Source: Omphiscola glabra (taxonomy: Eukaryota; Mollusca; Gastropoda; Lymnaeidae). Taken from it: 64,000 nucleotides of DNA. Under the pieces are notes generated by a model that had not been told where the DNA came from, made no database searches, and saw nothing but the letters and a program-made list of their open reading frames with translations. Each line of letters opens with the position of its first letter. Positions within the stretch are counted from its first letter, which is position 1. The DNA lies in NCBI GenBank assembly GCA_964017045.1, contig OZ024795.1, forward strand, positions 26,527,366 to 26,591,365. Reading direction: 5' to 3'. A program made the position numbers and the translations under genes. This document shows, in pieces, positions 22,249 to 32,545 of this stretch.

Positions 22249-22501
22249 CAGCCACTGGTAGGAGTACGGTTTTTGTTTTGTTTTGATGGTTGCCAATTAA
22301 AATGGTGTAGGGTCTCCCCACCCCACCTCCCCCTCTCAAAATAAATAACTAAATAATTGTGTTTTAAACCAAGACTTGATTCACATTTATGCGGTAACGA
22401 TCGTGAGTAAAGAGAATAACCATGACTGTGACTGGGAGTACTCATAAATCCAGTTAAAATGATCTGGAATTACTTTGAGATCCAGTTAGTATCTTCCAGA
22501 A

Positions 22502-22700
22502 CAGTGGCTCTCAACCTTCCAAATGCCGCGACCCTCTAATACAGTTCCTCATGTTGTGGCCACCCCTCAACCACAAAATCATTTTCGTTGCTACTTTATA
22601 ACTGTAGAGTGTATGGGATTTCCGGTGGTCTTGGGCGACCCATTGGGAAAGGGTCGTTCGACCCCCAAAGTGGTCGTAACCCACAAGTTGAGAACCGTTG
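22502..22700 (+). mobile_element. SPIN-like hAT MITE (199 bp)
   Basis: Begins CAGTGGCTCTCAACCTTCC, then ATACAGTTCCTCATGTTGTG, CATTTTCGTTGCTACTTTAT, AACTGTAG, GGTCTTGGGCGACCC, GGTCGTTCGACCCCCAAAG, and ends GTTGAGAACCGTTG. From memory this follows the SPIN/URR1 MITE consensus almost word for word with a central deletion. Flanks TTCCAGAA (22494-22501) and CTCTAGAA (22701-22708) match 6 of 8 and fit the hAT target consensus nTCTAGAn. Confidence 0.85.
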
Positions 22701-22735
22701 CTCTAGAAGGACTCGTAGATAGCATATCAAACTGA

Positions 22736-23455
22736 ACTTTCGCATTTGATAGCACATATTACTCAACTGTTTCCTTTGATAGCACATACGATTCAACTTT
22801 TCATTTGAAAGCACACCAAACTTAACATTATCATTTGAAAGCACATCAAACTTAACATTATCATTTGAAAGCACACCAAATTTAACATTATCAGTTGAAA
22901 GCACATCAAACTTAACATTATCATTTGAAAGCACATAAAAATTAACATTATCATTTGAAAGCACACCAAACTTAACATTATCATTTGAAAGCACATCAAA
23001 CTTTACATTATCATTTGAAAGCACACCAAACTTAACATTATCATTTGAAAGCACACAAACTTAACATTATCATTTGAAAGCACATCAAACTTAACATTTT
23101 CATTTGATAGCACATCCAACTTAACTTTTTCATTTGATAGCACATCTAACTTAACTTTTTCATTTGATAACACATCTAACTTTACTTTTTCATTTGATAG
23201 CACATCAAAACTAAACTTTTTAAAAAATCTGATAGCACATGAAACTTAAATTTTCTATTTGATAACACACCAATCTCAACTTTTCGTTTGATAGCACATC
23301 AAATGTAACTTTTCCAATATTGATAGCACATATAGCTCAATTTTTTTCATTTGATAGCACATTACATTTAACTTTCATTGAAAGCACATCAAACTAAACC
23401 GTGTCATTGACAGCACATCAAGTTTAGATTTCTTTTCATTGGCAGCACACAAAAC
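22736..23455. repeat. 30-bp minisatellite, about 24 copies
   Basis: Unit TCATTTGAAAGCACATCAAA then CTTAACATTA. Copies 22795-23090 are in exact 30-base register; the outer copies are diverged and indel-rich, so the array is youngest in its middle-left. Confidence 0.95.
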
Positions 23456-23740
23456 TTAAATTTGTTCTTTCTTTTAAAAACGTAAGACCTTGTCTAGGGG
23501 GACCAAAAAATAATTTAAAAACAGAAAAACATGACAGCGCATTTCAGAAAGCCAGAGGAGCTGTCTTTTTATGTCTTCCCCATAAGAAGCATTGCTCACA
23601 AATCGATTCTTGCTGAGACCAGAGTAAACCCAGGTCAGGGCATGTCGAGTTACTTTGAAATACGGAAATCAAAATAAGGCAGAGCTGATGAATTTTTTTA
23701 AACGAAATAAAACTGACTGGATGGTGTTTTGTTATAATGC

Positions 23741-24597
23741 AATGGATGGTGTTTGTACCAGGTTGATGTTTGTACCAGCTTAATGTTTGTACTACCTTGA
23801 TGTTTGTACTAACTTGATGTTTGTACTACATTGATGTTTGTACTGCCTTCATATTTGTACTAACTTGATGTTTGTACTACCTTGATGTTTGTACTACATT
23901 GATGTTTGTACTACCTTCATGTTTGTACTACATTGATGTTTGTACTACCTTCATGTTTGTACTACATTGATGTTTGTACTACCTTCATGTTTGTACTACA
24001 TTGATGTTTTTACTACCTTGATGTTTGTACTACCTTGATGTTTGTACTAACTTGATGTTTGTACTACATTGATGTTTGTACTGCCTTCATATTTGTACTA
24101 CCTTGATGTTTGTACTACCTTGATGTTTGTACTACATTGATGTTTGTACTACCTTCATGTTTGTACTACATTGATGTTTGTACTACCTTCATGTTTGTAC
24201 TACATTGATGTTTGTACTACATTCATGTTTGTACTACATTGATGTTTGTACTAACTTGATGTTTGTACTACATTGATGTTTGTACTAACTTGATGTTGTA
24301 CTACCTTCATGTTTGTACTGCCTTGATGTTTGTACTAACTTGATGTTTGTACTAACTTGATGTTTGTACTACCTTGATGTTTGTACTACATTGATGTTTG
24401 TACTACCTTGTTGTTTGTACTACATTGATGTTTGTATTACCTTCATGTTTGTACTACATTGATGTTTGTACTACCTTGTTGTTTGTACTACATTGATGTT
24501 TGTACTAACTTGATGTTTGTACTACATTGATGTGTGTACTGCCTTCATATTTGTACTACCTTGATGTTTGTACTACCTTGATGTTTGTACTACCTTT
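23741..24597. repeat. 17-bp minisatellite, about 50 copies
   Basis: Unit TTGATGTTTGTACTACC with TTCATG, ACATTG and AACTTG forms. ACATTGATG and CCTTCATG copies alternate in several runs (for example 23890-24000), a dimeric higher-order pattern. Confidence 0.95.
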
Positions 24598-24714
24598 TCT
24601 AAAAAAGACCCCAAAAATTTATACACTTAAAAAGATACAAATATTTTGCAATATTTTTTTTCGAGGGATGAACATGTTTGAATTTTAACAGACAACTGAA
24701 CTTAACAATGCTTC

Positions 24715-25213
24715 ACTCTCGTCTCTCACCCCCCTTCCTCTTTAACTCCCCTCTAACTTCTCTCCTCTCTCACTTCTCTCCTCTCTCATTTCTCTCCTCT
24801 CTCACTCCCCTTCCTATCTCACTGCCCTTCCTCTCTCAATTCTCTCCTCTCTCACGTCTCTCCTCTCTCACTTCTCTCCTCTCTCACTCCCCTTCCTCTC
24901 TCAATGCCCTTCCTCTCTCACACCCCATGCTATCTCACTGCCCTTCCTCTCTCACTTCTCTCCTCTCTCACTTACCTCATCTATCACTCCCCTTCCTCTC
25001 TCACTCCCCATCCTCTCTTACTTCCCCTTCTCACTCCCTACTCTCTCAATTCTCCCCACACTCACTTTCCCCCCTCTCACTACCCCTCCTCTCTTACTCC
25101 CCCTCCTCTCTCATTTCCCCTTCTCTCACTTCCCTTCCTCCCTCACTTCCCCTCTTCTCTCACTTCCCCCCTCTCACTCCCCTACTCTCTCAATTCTCCT
25201 CCTCTCTCATTCC
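24715..25213. repeat. Pyrimidine-rich CT minisatellite
   Basis: Irregular CTCTCTCACTTCTCTC and CCCCTTCCTCTCTCA units over 500 bases, nearly all C and T on the plus strand, so able in principle to form triplex DNA. Serine/leucine/proline frames (132-184 codons) are compositional artefacts. Confidence 0.9.
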
Positions 25214-26940
25214 CCATTCCTTCTGTCTATAAAATGTGTAAAATCCATAAAAGGGCTGTGTGTCTTGTAAGCATCATTACATCACTCCTGTCATTGCATT
25301 AGACATGAAACAATATGCCAATAGCAGCTTTACAAAATCCAAAATAATGTAATCCCATCATTATGCAACGATATTATAAAAAAATTAATAAAATAACACG
25401 TGCGTTATTTGCAGTAACACGAACTTTGCATGTCATGGAATCACTTAACTTGTCAATTAAACTATATCTATTTATAGTAACAGTGTGTTTTTTTGTGCTA
25501 TTAATTCCCATCAAATATAATATACACATAGCTCGATCAAATGTGTTAGTGTCAACGAGAATTATACTTACATATAAAAGAACATCCCCTATGACTGCGC
25601 GTTCAGTGTAACTGATATAACTGCATGCCGTGTCACTAAATAACGGTAGACAGCTGATAATTATTTTTAGAGACAAAACAATATTAACAACAAGAGAATC
25701 CAATGGTCGATAGAATGCTTCGAGGAATCCTTTTAATCCGTGAACAGCTGACCATTGCGTTCGGTCTCGCATCTACACACGTTGCACAGCACGACGGAAC
25801 ATGACATTTTTTTTGTTGAGACCCCGACCGCCGCTAAAATAGTCGATAGTAAGAATAGAATCCTGCCGAATTTTCTACGAAAGACAAAGCGAAAATGGAA
25901 TTTCGAAACATGTCATTTAAAATGCTGTCCTTAATCCATCAGATTGACTTGGACATTTGTGTGTGTGTCTAACACATCAGTCATCGGGCTCTTCGCCACA
26001 TCATCCCTAACGGGCTGCCTCCATGCAGCTGATGTAGGCGAGACCAACAGGGCCCTGGGTTACTTTCTCTCGCCATCTCTCTCTTTATCCCGTCCTCTCC
26101 CCCGCCCACCGCCGCCACCTCCCCCCCGGGCCGCCTCACTTCTCCCACCACCCCTATCCCCCACTGTCTCTCCTCTCAATCTCTGTACGCTCTTAGAAAT
26201 CGGAGTATCAGACAGCACCACACAGAGTAATGTCCCTGTTAAATAAGGTCAGTACCGGCTAGTGCGGTGGGGACAAATGCAAACTTGTTTCTTGGTGAGA
26301 TTGTTATTGGAAATTTTGGTGCTTGTGTACATTCAGTTTAAATCATCGCTCGGCGCTAGAGATGAAATTTGAAGAAATAAAAAAAGAATGGGTCCTCAAA
26401 ATTTTACTATTGCAATGGTGATATTTATGGATTTAAGAACACAAATCTATAAAAATCACATGCTATATACATTTGCAAAACGGCAATCTTACTTTTAAGA
26501 CCATCATCAGTGAGAAGCAACAAAAAACTTTAACTGCCTAAAAATACTTCTAACCCGAATACTTTATTCACAAATGACTATGCCCTGGACCCACAAGCAC
26601 GCATTCTACAAAACAACTTTTTGATTTCTTATGGTTCATATTTGGAAATTATGTTCACCAATGTTTCCTAAGACAATAAAATCATATCTCATTTCTGTGA
26701 TGAAAAACGGAGACTGTTTAGAGCGTTGAAATGTGGAGACCGTGAAATTTGGTTGGCGATGGCAACATATGCTTTTAAATTTTCAGCCCCACCACAAATA
26801 TTAACCCCAGAAATAAATTGTTCCTCTGTTCAAGGGAAAGAGGTAGGAAATGAAATTCCCTTTTACTGCGCTAAATGGAATCCATATGGAAAAAAAATAT
26901 CGCAAGTGCGTTTGGTGCTTAAGGCAATACAACCCTTTTA
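25214..26940. other. Unassigned sequence including one proline-rich reading frame
   Basis: A 100-codon plus frame at 25944-26246 (M-T-W-T-F-V-C-V start, then a P-rich run from CCGCCACCTCCC) ends at TAA. The region is more GC-rich than its surroundings, but I recognise no domain. Nothing else is supported. 26700-26940 may already be a diverged unit of the next repeat. Confidence 0.3.
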
Positions 26941-26942
26941 AA

Positions 26943-28425
26943 ATATTCCATTTTCGGCCGTTGGCCATAAATTCGTTTTTTTCTTCTTATATGAACTTTG
27001 TAAAAAAATAATTTCCGTATGCGCTCCTATACCATTAATCCGAAAGCGATAAAACTTTGGACAGATTCTGTGCGCATGCCCTGCAAATGTTTTGAATTAT
27101 TACAAAAATATTCAGTTTTGAGCCAGGGGCCCTATGTTCGTTTTTTCTTATGTGAGCTATATAAATATAATTTCAAACCGTATGCACTCCTACACCATTC
27201 ATGCGATTGCGATAAAACATTGGTGAGTTGTTTTGCGCATGCCCACAAAGGATTATGAATTATTAAGACAAATTTAAAATATTCCATTTTGAGCCAGGGG
27301 CCCTAAATTCGTTTTTTTCTAATATGACCTATATAAATATAATTAATTTCAAACAGAGCTAATGCATGGGTGGATAGAATTTGAATCAAATACAAATATC
27401 GATGTTAAATTTTATGTGTGGCATAATAAGTAGGCTACTGAAGTAATAAAACCATTCCACAATATTCACTTTGTTGCTGGGGGCCCTAAATTCGTTTTCC
27501 CCCTTATATTAGATAATATATAAATATAATTTCCGTATTCTTTCCTATACAAGTCATCCGATTGCGATAAAACTTGGTGAATTGATATGCGCCCGCCCGC
27601 AAAGGTTTCTAAATTAGTACAACCATTTTAAAACTTTCCGCTTTACATTAAAGTATGTAGGTCTTACTCCGTTTCTTCTAATTTGAGCTATATAAATATA
27701 ATTTCAAAACGAACTAATGCATTGGTGGATGGACTTTTAATTAAAGACAAATAGCGACATTTCGATTGCTTTGTGACATAATAAGTAGGTTTCTGAATTA
27801 GTTTAACCATTTTACAATACACCGTTTGGTGTCGGGGGCGCTAAATTTGTTTTTTTTTATTATATGAGCTATAAAAATATAAATTTAAACAGAGCTAATG
27901 CATGAGTTGATGGTTTGTAATCAAATACAAACATCGATATATTGCTGTTTGTGTGTGACATAATTAAGTAGGTTTCTGAATTTGTACAAACATTTTGCAA
28001 TAATCAGTTTTTGACCGGGGGCCCTAAATTATTTTTTTTCTGCTATGAGCTATTTAAATATAATTTCCGTATGCGTTCCTATACCATTCATCTGATTGCG
28101 ATAAAACTTTGGTATAGTGTGTGCACGACCGCAAAAGTTTTCTGAATAATTAAAACCATTTTGTATTATTCCCTTTGTTGTAGGGGAACATAAATTCGTT
28201 TTTTTATATGAGCTATGTAAAGTTAATTTCAAACATAGCTTTTGCATGGGTGGATTGAATTGAATCAAATACAAACTGCGACTTTTTAGTTTGTATGTGA
28301 TAAAATAAGTCGGTTTCTGAATTAGTACATCCATTGTACAATATTCTCTTGTGTCCGGGGGCCCTAAATTGGTTTTTTAGGACTAAATGAGGTATATAAA
28401 TTTAATTTCAAACATAGCTATTGCA
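26943..28425. repeat. Composite tandem repeat of about 160-185-bp units in two subtypes
   Basis: Each unit contains GGGGCCCTAAATTCGTTTTT, then TATGAGCTATATAAATATAA, then one of two middles. Type A has TTCCGTATGCG, CCTATACCATTCATCCGATT and GCGATAAAACTT. Type B has CAAACAGAGCTAATGCATGG, GAATCAAATACAAA and ATAATAAGTAGG. The GGGGCCC anchors fall near 27127, 27297, 27480, 27835, 28017 and 28357, with degenerate ones between. The subtype order is about A A B A B B A B B. Confidence 0.8.
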
Positions 28426-28862
28426 TTGGATGATCACTCACTACATGTGTTTGCACTATTTTGTGAAAATACATGTTTCTCACATGGACAGCTGTGTGTG
28501 GTCTGTTCACGCTTCGAAAAAGCTTCCAATTTATTCGAGTACGCACCAGACGGTAAAAACAAAAAATTAATTAGTGTGTATATAAAAAGTACTTTTAAAA
28601 AAACATAATTAAACCACAAACACTTTATTTCTTTGAGTGGCATTGCAGCGCATGCCGGGTAATCGCTAGTTAAAAATAAAACAATACAAAAGGATTTATA
28701 CGAAAAACTTTTTTTAAAGGGGATTTTTTTAATTCTAACATTAGTTAGTGATTATCAGCGTAGTAATCTCTGGAATAAGAACTGCTAAATTTACGGTCAA
28801 TGAAACATAACTACAGAAAAAAAGCAAAAAACAAAAAAACAATGTTTCAAATACGGCAATTC

Positions 28863-29094
28863 TGTCAAGTGTGTAGATCTAACGCAATGTCATCGTGTCA
28901 AGTGTGTAGATGTAACGCAATGTCATCGTGTCAAGTGTGTAGATCTAACGCAATGTCATCGTGTCAAGTGTGTAGATCTAACGCAATGTCATCGTGTCAA
29001 GTGTGTAGATCTAACGCAATGTCATCGTGTCAAGTGTGTAGATCTAATGCAATGTCATCGTGTCAAGTGTGTAGATCTAACGCAATGTCATCAA
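28863..29094. repeat. 33-bp minisatellite, 7 copies
   Basis: Unit TGTCAAGTGTGTAGATCTAA then CGCAATGTCATCG, nearly invariant. In one frame it spells C-Q-V-C-R-S-N-A-M-S-S, giving repeated CxxC pairs in a 105-codon frame (28800-29117). There is no promoter, splice or homology support, so I treat it as a minisatellite. Confidence 0.9.
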
Positions 29095-29099
29095 ATATG

Positions 29100-29895
29100 C
29101 TGCACATATGTAATTAATTTAAAAAACGGTTCAATATTTTCTTGGTGGTTCCTTGTGTTCCGTCAAACTTCTTTAAAATAAACGTTTATTTTATGTTTCA
29201 TTCCAAAACATAATTCCTCCTTTACAAAACAAGGGAAACAATTATGAATACAAACTGAAATTTGTGTCAACGTGTAAAGAGGGTAATTATACAAATTCCG
29301 AATATAAAGTGAAAGAATAGTATTGATGAAAATGTTTAGAGATCTTACTTCTTTTTTTTCTAACACATTTTATCTCTTCTATTTTTATTCTTATGGTGAG
29401 AATCCCCCCCCCCAAAACCACCCAAACCCACCAACAACATTGTAATGTATTTTTTATTTTTTTGGCAATTGATTTTTCTTGGGCCTTTATGGGCGCTGGA
29501 AACCACCATGGGTCTGGCGTAGGGAGCTCAGAGCTTAACGACCCATTAGATAATAGCAATCAGTGAATTGGATCATCGCACAACACTCTCCCATCTAAGC
29601 ACATGAAGATGTTTGAACATATTATAGACTTCTGTGACAAATTGTTAAGGGGGTGGAAGCTACAACATAACTATGAACGTTTAACAGAGTTTGGGTTTTT
29701 TTTTGTTGTTTTTTTACATTTTTTTGAAATTTTCGTTTTAAAATTAAAGAATGATTCGTTTTTAGCCAGTTGACAAGTCCAAGTTTTTATTGTTCAAGTT
29801 TGTACGGTCCAAGTTTTTATAGTTCAAGTTTGTATGGTCCAAGTTTTTATTCTTCATATTTGTTAAAATTGACATTTGTGATGAAAAATGAACAC
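29100..29895. other. Unassigned AT-rich sequence
   Basis: Contains a C-tract at 29405-29414 and T-runs. Three short AAGTTTTTAT/GTTCAAGTTTGTA units lie at 29775-29860. No gene supported. Confidence 0.4.
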
Positions 29896-29897
29896 AT

Positions 29898-30120
29898 TTT
29901 ATAATCAGTTAATACTTTTGGTGAAATGTGGATCCGATTACGATGTAGAGAAGGATTTACAACTGCTGGGGGTTCGCGAATGAAGGCGGAAAGCCATGGA
30001 TCGTATTCGAATTGAAGGATGTGGTGGAGCAGGCCAGGGCCCTACATGGGCTGTAGCGCCACTGATGATGATGATGGATCCGATGTGAACTTGTTAAATA
30101 TCTCAGTATTTTTATGCCCA
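29898..30120 (+). mobile_element. LINE 3'-tail relic, copy 1
   Basis: The frame GATGTAGAGAAGGATTTACA gives D-V-E-K-D-L-Q-L-L-G-V, followed by a region with GTGGTGGAGCAGGCCAGGGC, the conserved C-terminal end of the LINE type at 429-1575 (there R-M-W-W-S-R-P-G). It ends in a GATGATGATGATG tail. GGATCCGAT flanks it on both sides (29931 and 30077). It parallels 31627-31845. Confidence 0.7.
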
Positions 30121-30309
30121 TCACTAAAACAGTGGATTTATATTGAAGATTAATTTAGCACTGAAAGGGCGTTTTTTTTAAAAAATGTACAGATGATGAA
30201 AAGTTAAATATTTAGCTGACCAGTAGACCTATCATTACACAGAGAAGGAAACGGATGAAATGACCAACTCAAGACAAACTGTGGTAGCGTGGAGAATATT
30301 CCTGAAATC

Positions 30310-30630
30310 TTAGGGAGTTAGGCCGGCAATTAGACAGTTAGGCAGGCAGTTAGACAGGCAATTAGACAGTTAAGCAGGAAATTAGACAGGTAGTTAGGTA
30401 ATTAGGCAATTAGACAGTGAGGCAGGCAGCTGGGCAGGAATTTAGACAGTTAGGTAGGCAGTTAGGTAGGCAATTAGACAGTTAGGCAGGCAATTAGACA
30501 ATTAAGAATGCAATTAGGCGTGCAATAATACAGTTAGTCAGGATTTAGGCAGTCAGTTAGGCAGGTGGTTAGGCAGGCAATTTGACAGTTCCGCAGGAAG
30601 TTAGGCAGGCAGGCAGGCGGGAAGCACTTA
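30310..30630. repeat. About 20-bp degenerate minisatellite
   Basis: GCAGGCAATTAGACAGTTAG units with many substitutions and small indels; the end is simplified to GGCAGGCAGGCAGG. Confidence 0.85.
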
Positions 30631-30712
30631 GACACTAGAACTAGTAAATCATTGGAACATTCATCATATCCCTTAGGTCGACAAGAAGAGATCTTCTCTA
30701 TAAAAAATTGTA

Positions 30713-31170
30713 ATCCAATTATGTTAGAGGTTCAATAACGACCAATAACAAGACTAATCAAGGTATGTTAGAGGTTCAATAGCGACCAATAACAAGACTA
30801 ATCAAGGTATGTTAGAGGTTCAATAGCGACCAATAACAAGACTAATCAAGTTATGTTATAGGTTCAATAGCGACCAATAACAAGACTAATCAACGTTTGT
30901 TAGAGGTTCAATAGCGACCAATAACAAGTCTATTCCAATTATGTTAGAGGTTCAATAGCGACCAATAACAAGACTAATCCAATTATGTTAGAAGTTCAAT
31001 AGCGACCAATAACAAGACTAATCCAATTATGTCAGAGGTTCAATAGCGACCAATTACAAGACTAATCCAATTATGTTAGAGGTTCAATAGCGACCAATAA
31101 CAAGACTAATCCAATTATGTCAGATGTTCAATAGCGACCAATAACAAGACTAATCCAATTATGTCAGATG
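30713..31170. repeat. 44-bp minisatellite, about 10 copies
   Basis: Unit TCCAATTATGTTAGAGGTTC, AATAGCGACCAATAACAAGA, CTAA. The first half has an ATCAAGGTATG variant and the second half ATCCAATTATG, so variants are spatially clustered. Confidence 0.95.
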
Positions 31171-31626
31171 TTCAATAGAGACATGAAGAGGGAAAAGTGT
31201 GGTTTCTTTTTAAAAAATAATAAATTGCACTCTACATCTGAATAACTCTCAATTGGGTGAACGTGGAGTTGTTCAGAATGTATTCATTATAGCAATAGTT
31301 AGCATGTACAATCCCTAGTGTGGCTAAATGTAATAGTTTTCTTTCTCTGGTAAATTAAAAGAATAAAGTGTTGCTGATAAGACAAGTTTTGAAAAGTTTC
31401 TAAGCTGAAATTAAAGAATGAAGAAATGAATTGAGTGCCAAACTTTTTCTTGGATTCAAAGTTCCATCGACAAATTATTAATTTTTTTTATAAAGTTGTA
31501 AATTTTTTTCAACTTGTCTGTGCAACACCGACTGTCACCGGATTAGACTTAGCTGCAATGAGCATCTTCATTTTGTTCTTGCATTTAATTTGTTGTTTTT
31601 CTCCTACCGAATTAGATCTCGTATTT
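31171..31626. other. Unassigned sequence between array and LINE tail
   Basis: AT-rich; the frames (up to 89 codons from 31435) run into the LINE tail and are not supported as genes. Confidence 0.4.
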
Positions 31627-31845
31627 CAGTTAATAATTGTGGTGAAATATGGATCCGATTACGATGTAGAGAAGGATTTACAACTGTTGGGGGTTCACAC
31701 ATGAAGGTGGAAAGCCATGGATCGAATCCGAATGGAAGGATGTGGTGGAGCAGGCCAGGGACCTACATGATCTGTTGCGCCACTGATGATGATGATGGAT
31801 CCGATGTGATCGTAGACTTATTAAATATCTCAGTATTTTTATATG
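31627..31845 (+). mobile_element. LINE 3'-tail relic, copy 2
   Basis: Parallels 29898-30120 from CAGTTAATA through GTAGAGAAGGATTTACAACT, GTGGTGGAGCAGGCCAGGGA, the GATGATGATGATG tail and on into TTAAATATCTCAGTATTTTT. It also carries P-N-G-R-M-W-W-S-R-P-G in another frame, matching the relic at 450-500. GGATCCGAT again brackets the LINE part (31651 and 31797). The shared flanks argue for duplication of a locus already holding the insertion. Confidence 0.75.
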
Positions 31846-32043
31846 TAACAATGCTTTTTTCGGTCTAAATTTAGAGCATTCGCGTGTTGCCATTAAAACA
31901 ACAAAACTTTCTCGTAGTAAGCACTCATAAGTGGCATTCTTTTTTTTAAAAAACTCAAACAGAATAAATGCTATTTATAGTGAATTTATTTCTTCTTAAA
32001 TAACTTGTTATAATTCATAGCGTTTTTTTCGGTTAGCTTTACT

Positions 32044-32265
32044 TATAATGTGCTAACTGTTCACTGTGCTAACTGTTCACTGTGCTAACTGTTCACTGTG
32101 CTAACTGTTCACTGTGCTAACTGTTCACTGTGCTAACTGTTCACTGTGCTAACTGTTCACTGTGCTAACTGTTCACTGTGCTAACTGTTCACTGTGCTAA
32201 CTGTTCACTGTGCTAACTGTTCACTGTGCTAACTGTTCACTGTGCTAACTGTTCACTGCGTTATA
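32044..32265. repeat. 16-bp minisatellite, 14 copies
   Basis: Unit GTGCTAACTGTTCACT, essentially perfect throughout. Confidence 0.95.
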
Positions 32266-32545
32266 TGTGCATTGTGCTATATGTCACTGGGATATATTTA
32301 CCGTTGCTATATATTCACTTGGCTATATGTCCAGTGTGCTATATGTCCACTGGGATATTTTTACCGTTGCTGCATGTTCATTGTGCTATATGTCCAGTGT
32401 GCTATATATCCAGTGTGCTATATGTCCGCTGTGATATAATTACCGTGTGCTATGTGTTCACTGTGCTATATGTTCCATGCGCTGTATGTTAACCGTGCTT
32501 TATGTTCGCTGTGCTACATTTTCACCGTGCTATATGTTGACCCCG
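32266..32545. repeat. Diverged extension of the 16-bp minisatellite
   Basis: Units such as GTGCTATATGTCCACT, GGGATATATTTACCGT and GTGCTATATGTTCAC continue the same period with heavy substitution, so an old sector adjoins a freshly homogenised one. Confidence 0.85.

Noticed and set aside
24678..25302. Serine/leucine/proline-rich proteins
   Set aside because: Low-complexity CT tract; composition alone explains them.
28863..29094. CRISPR-like array
   Set aside because: Units are contiguous with no unique spacers; the same holds for every array here, and the genome is eukaryotic.
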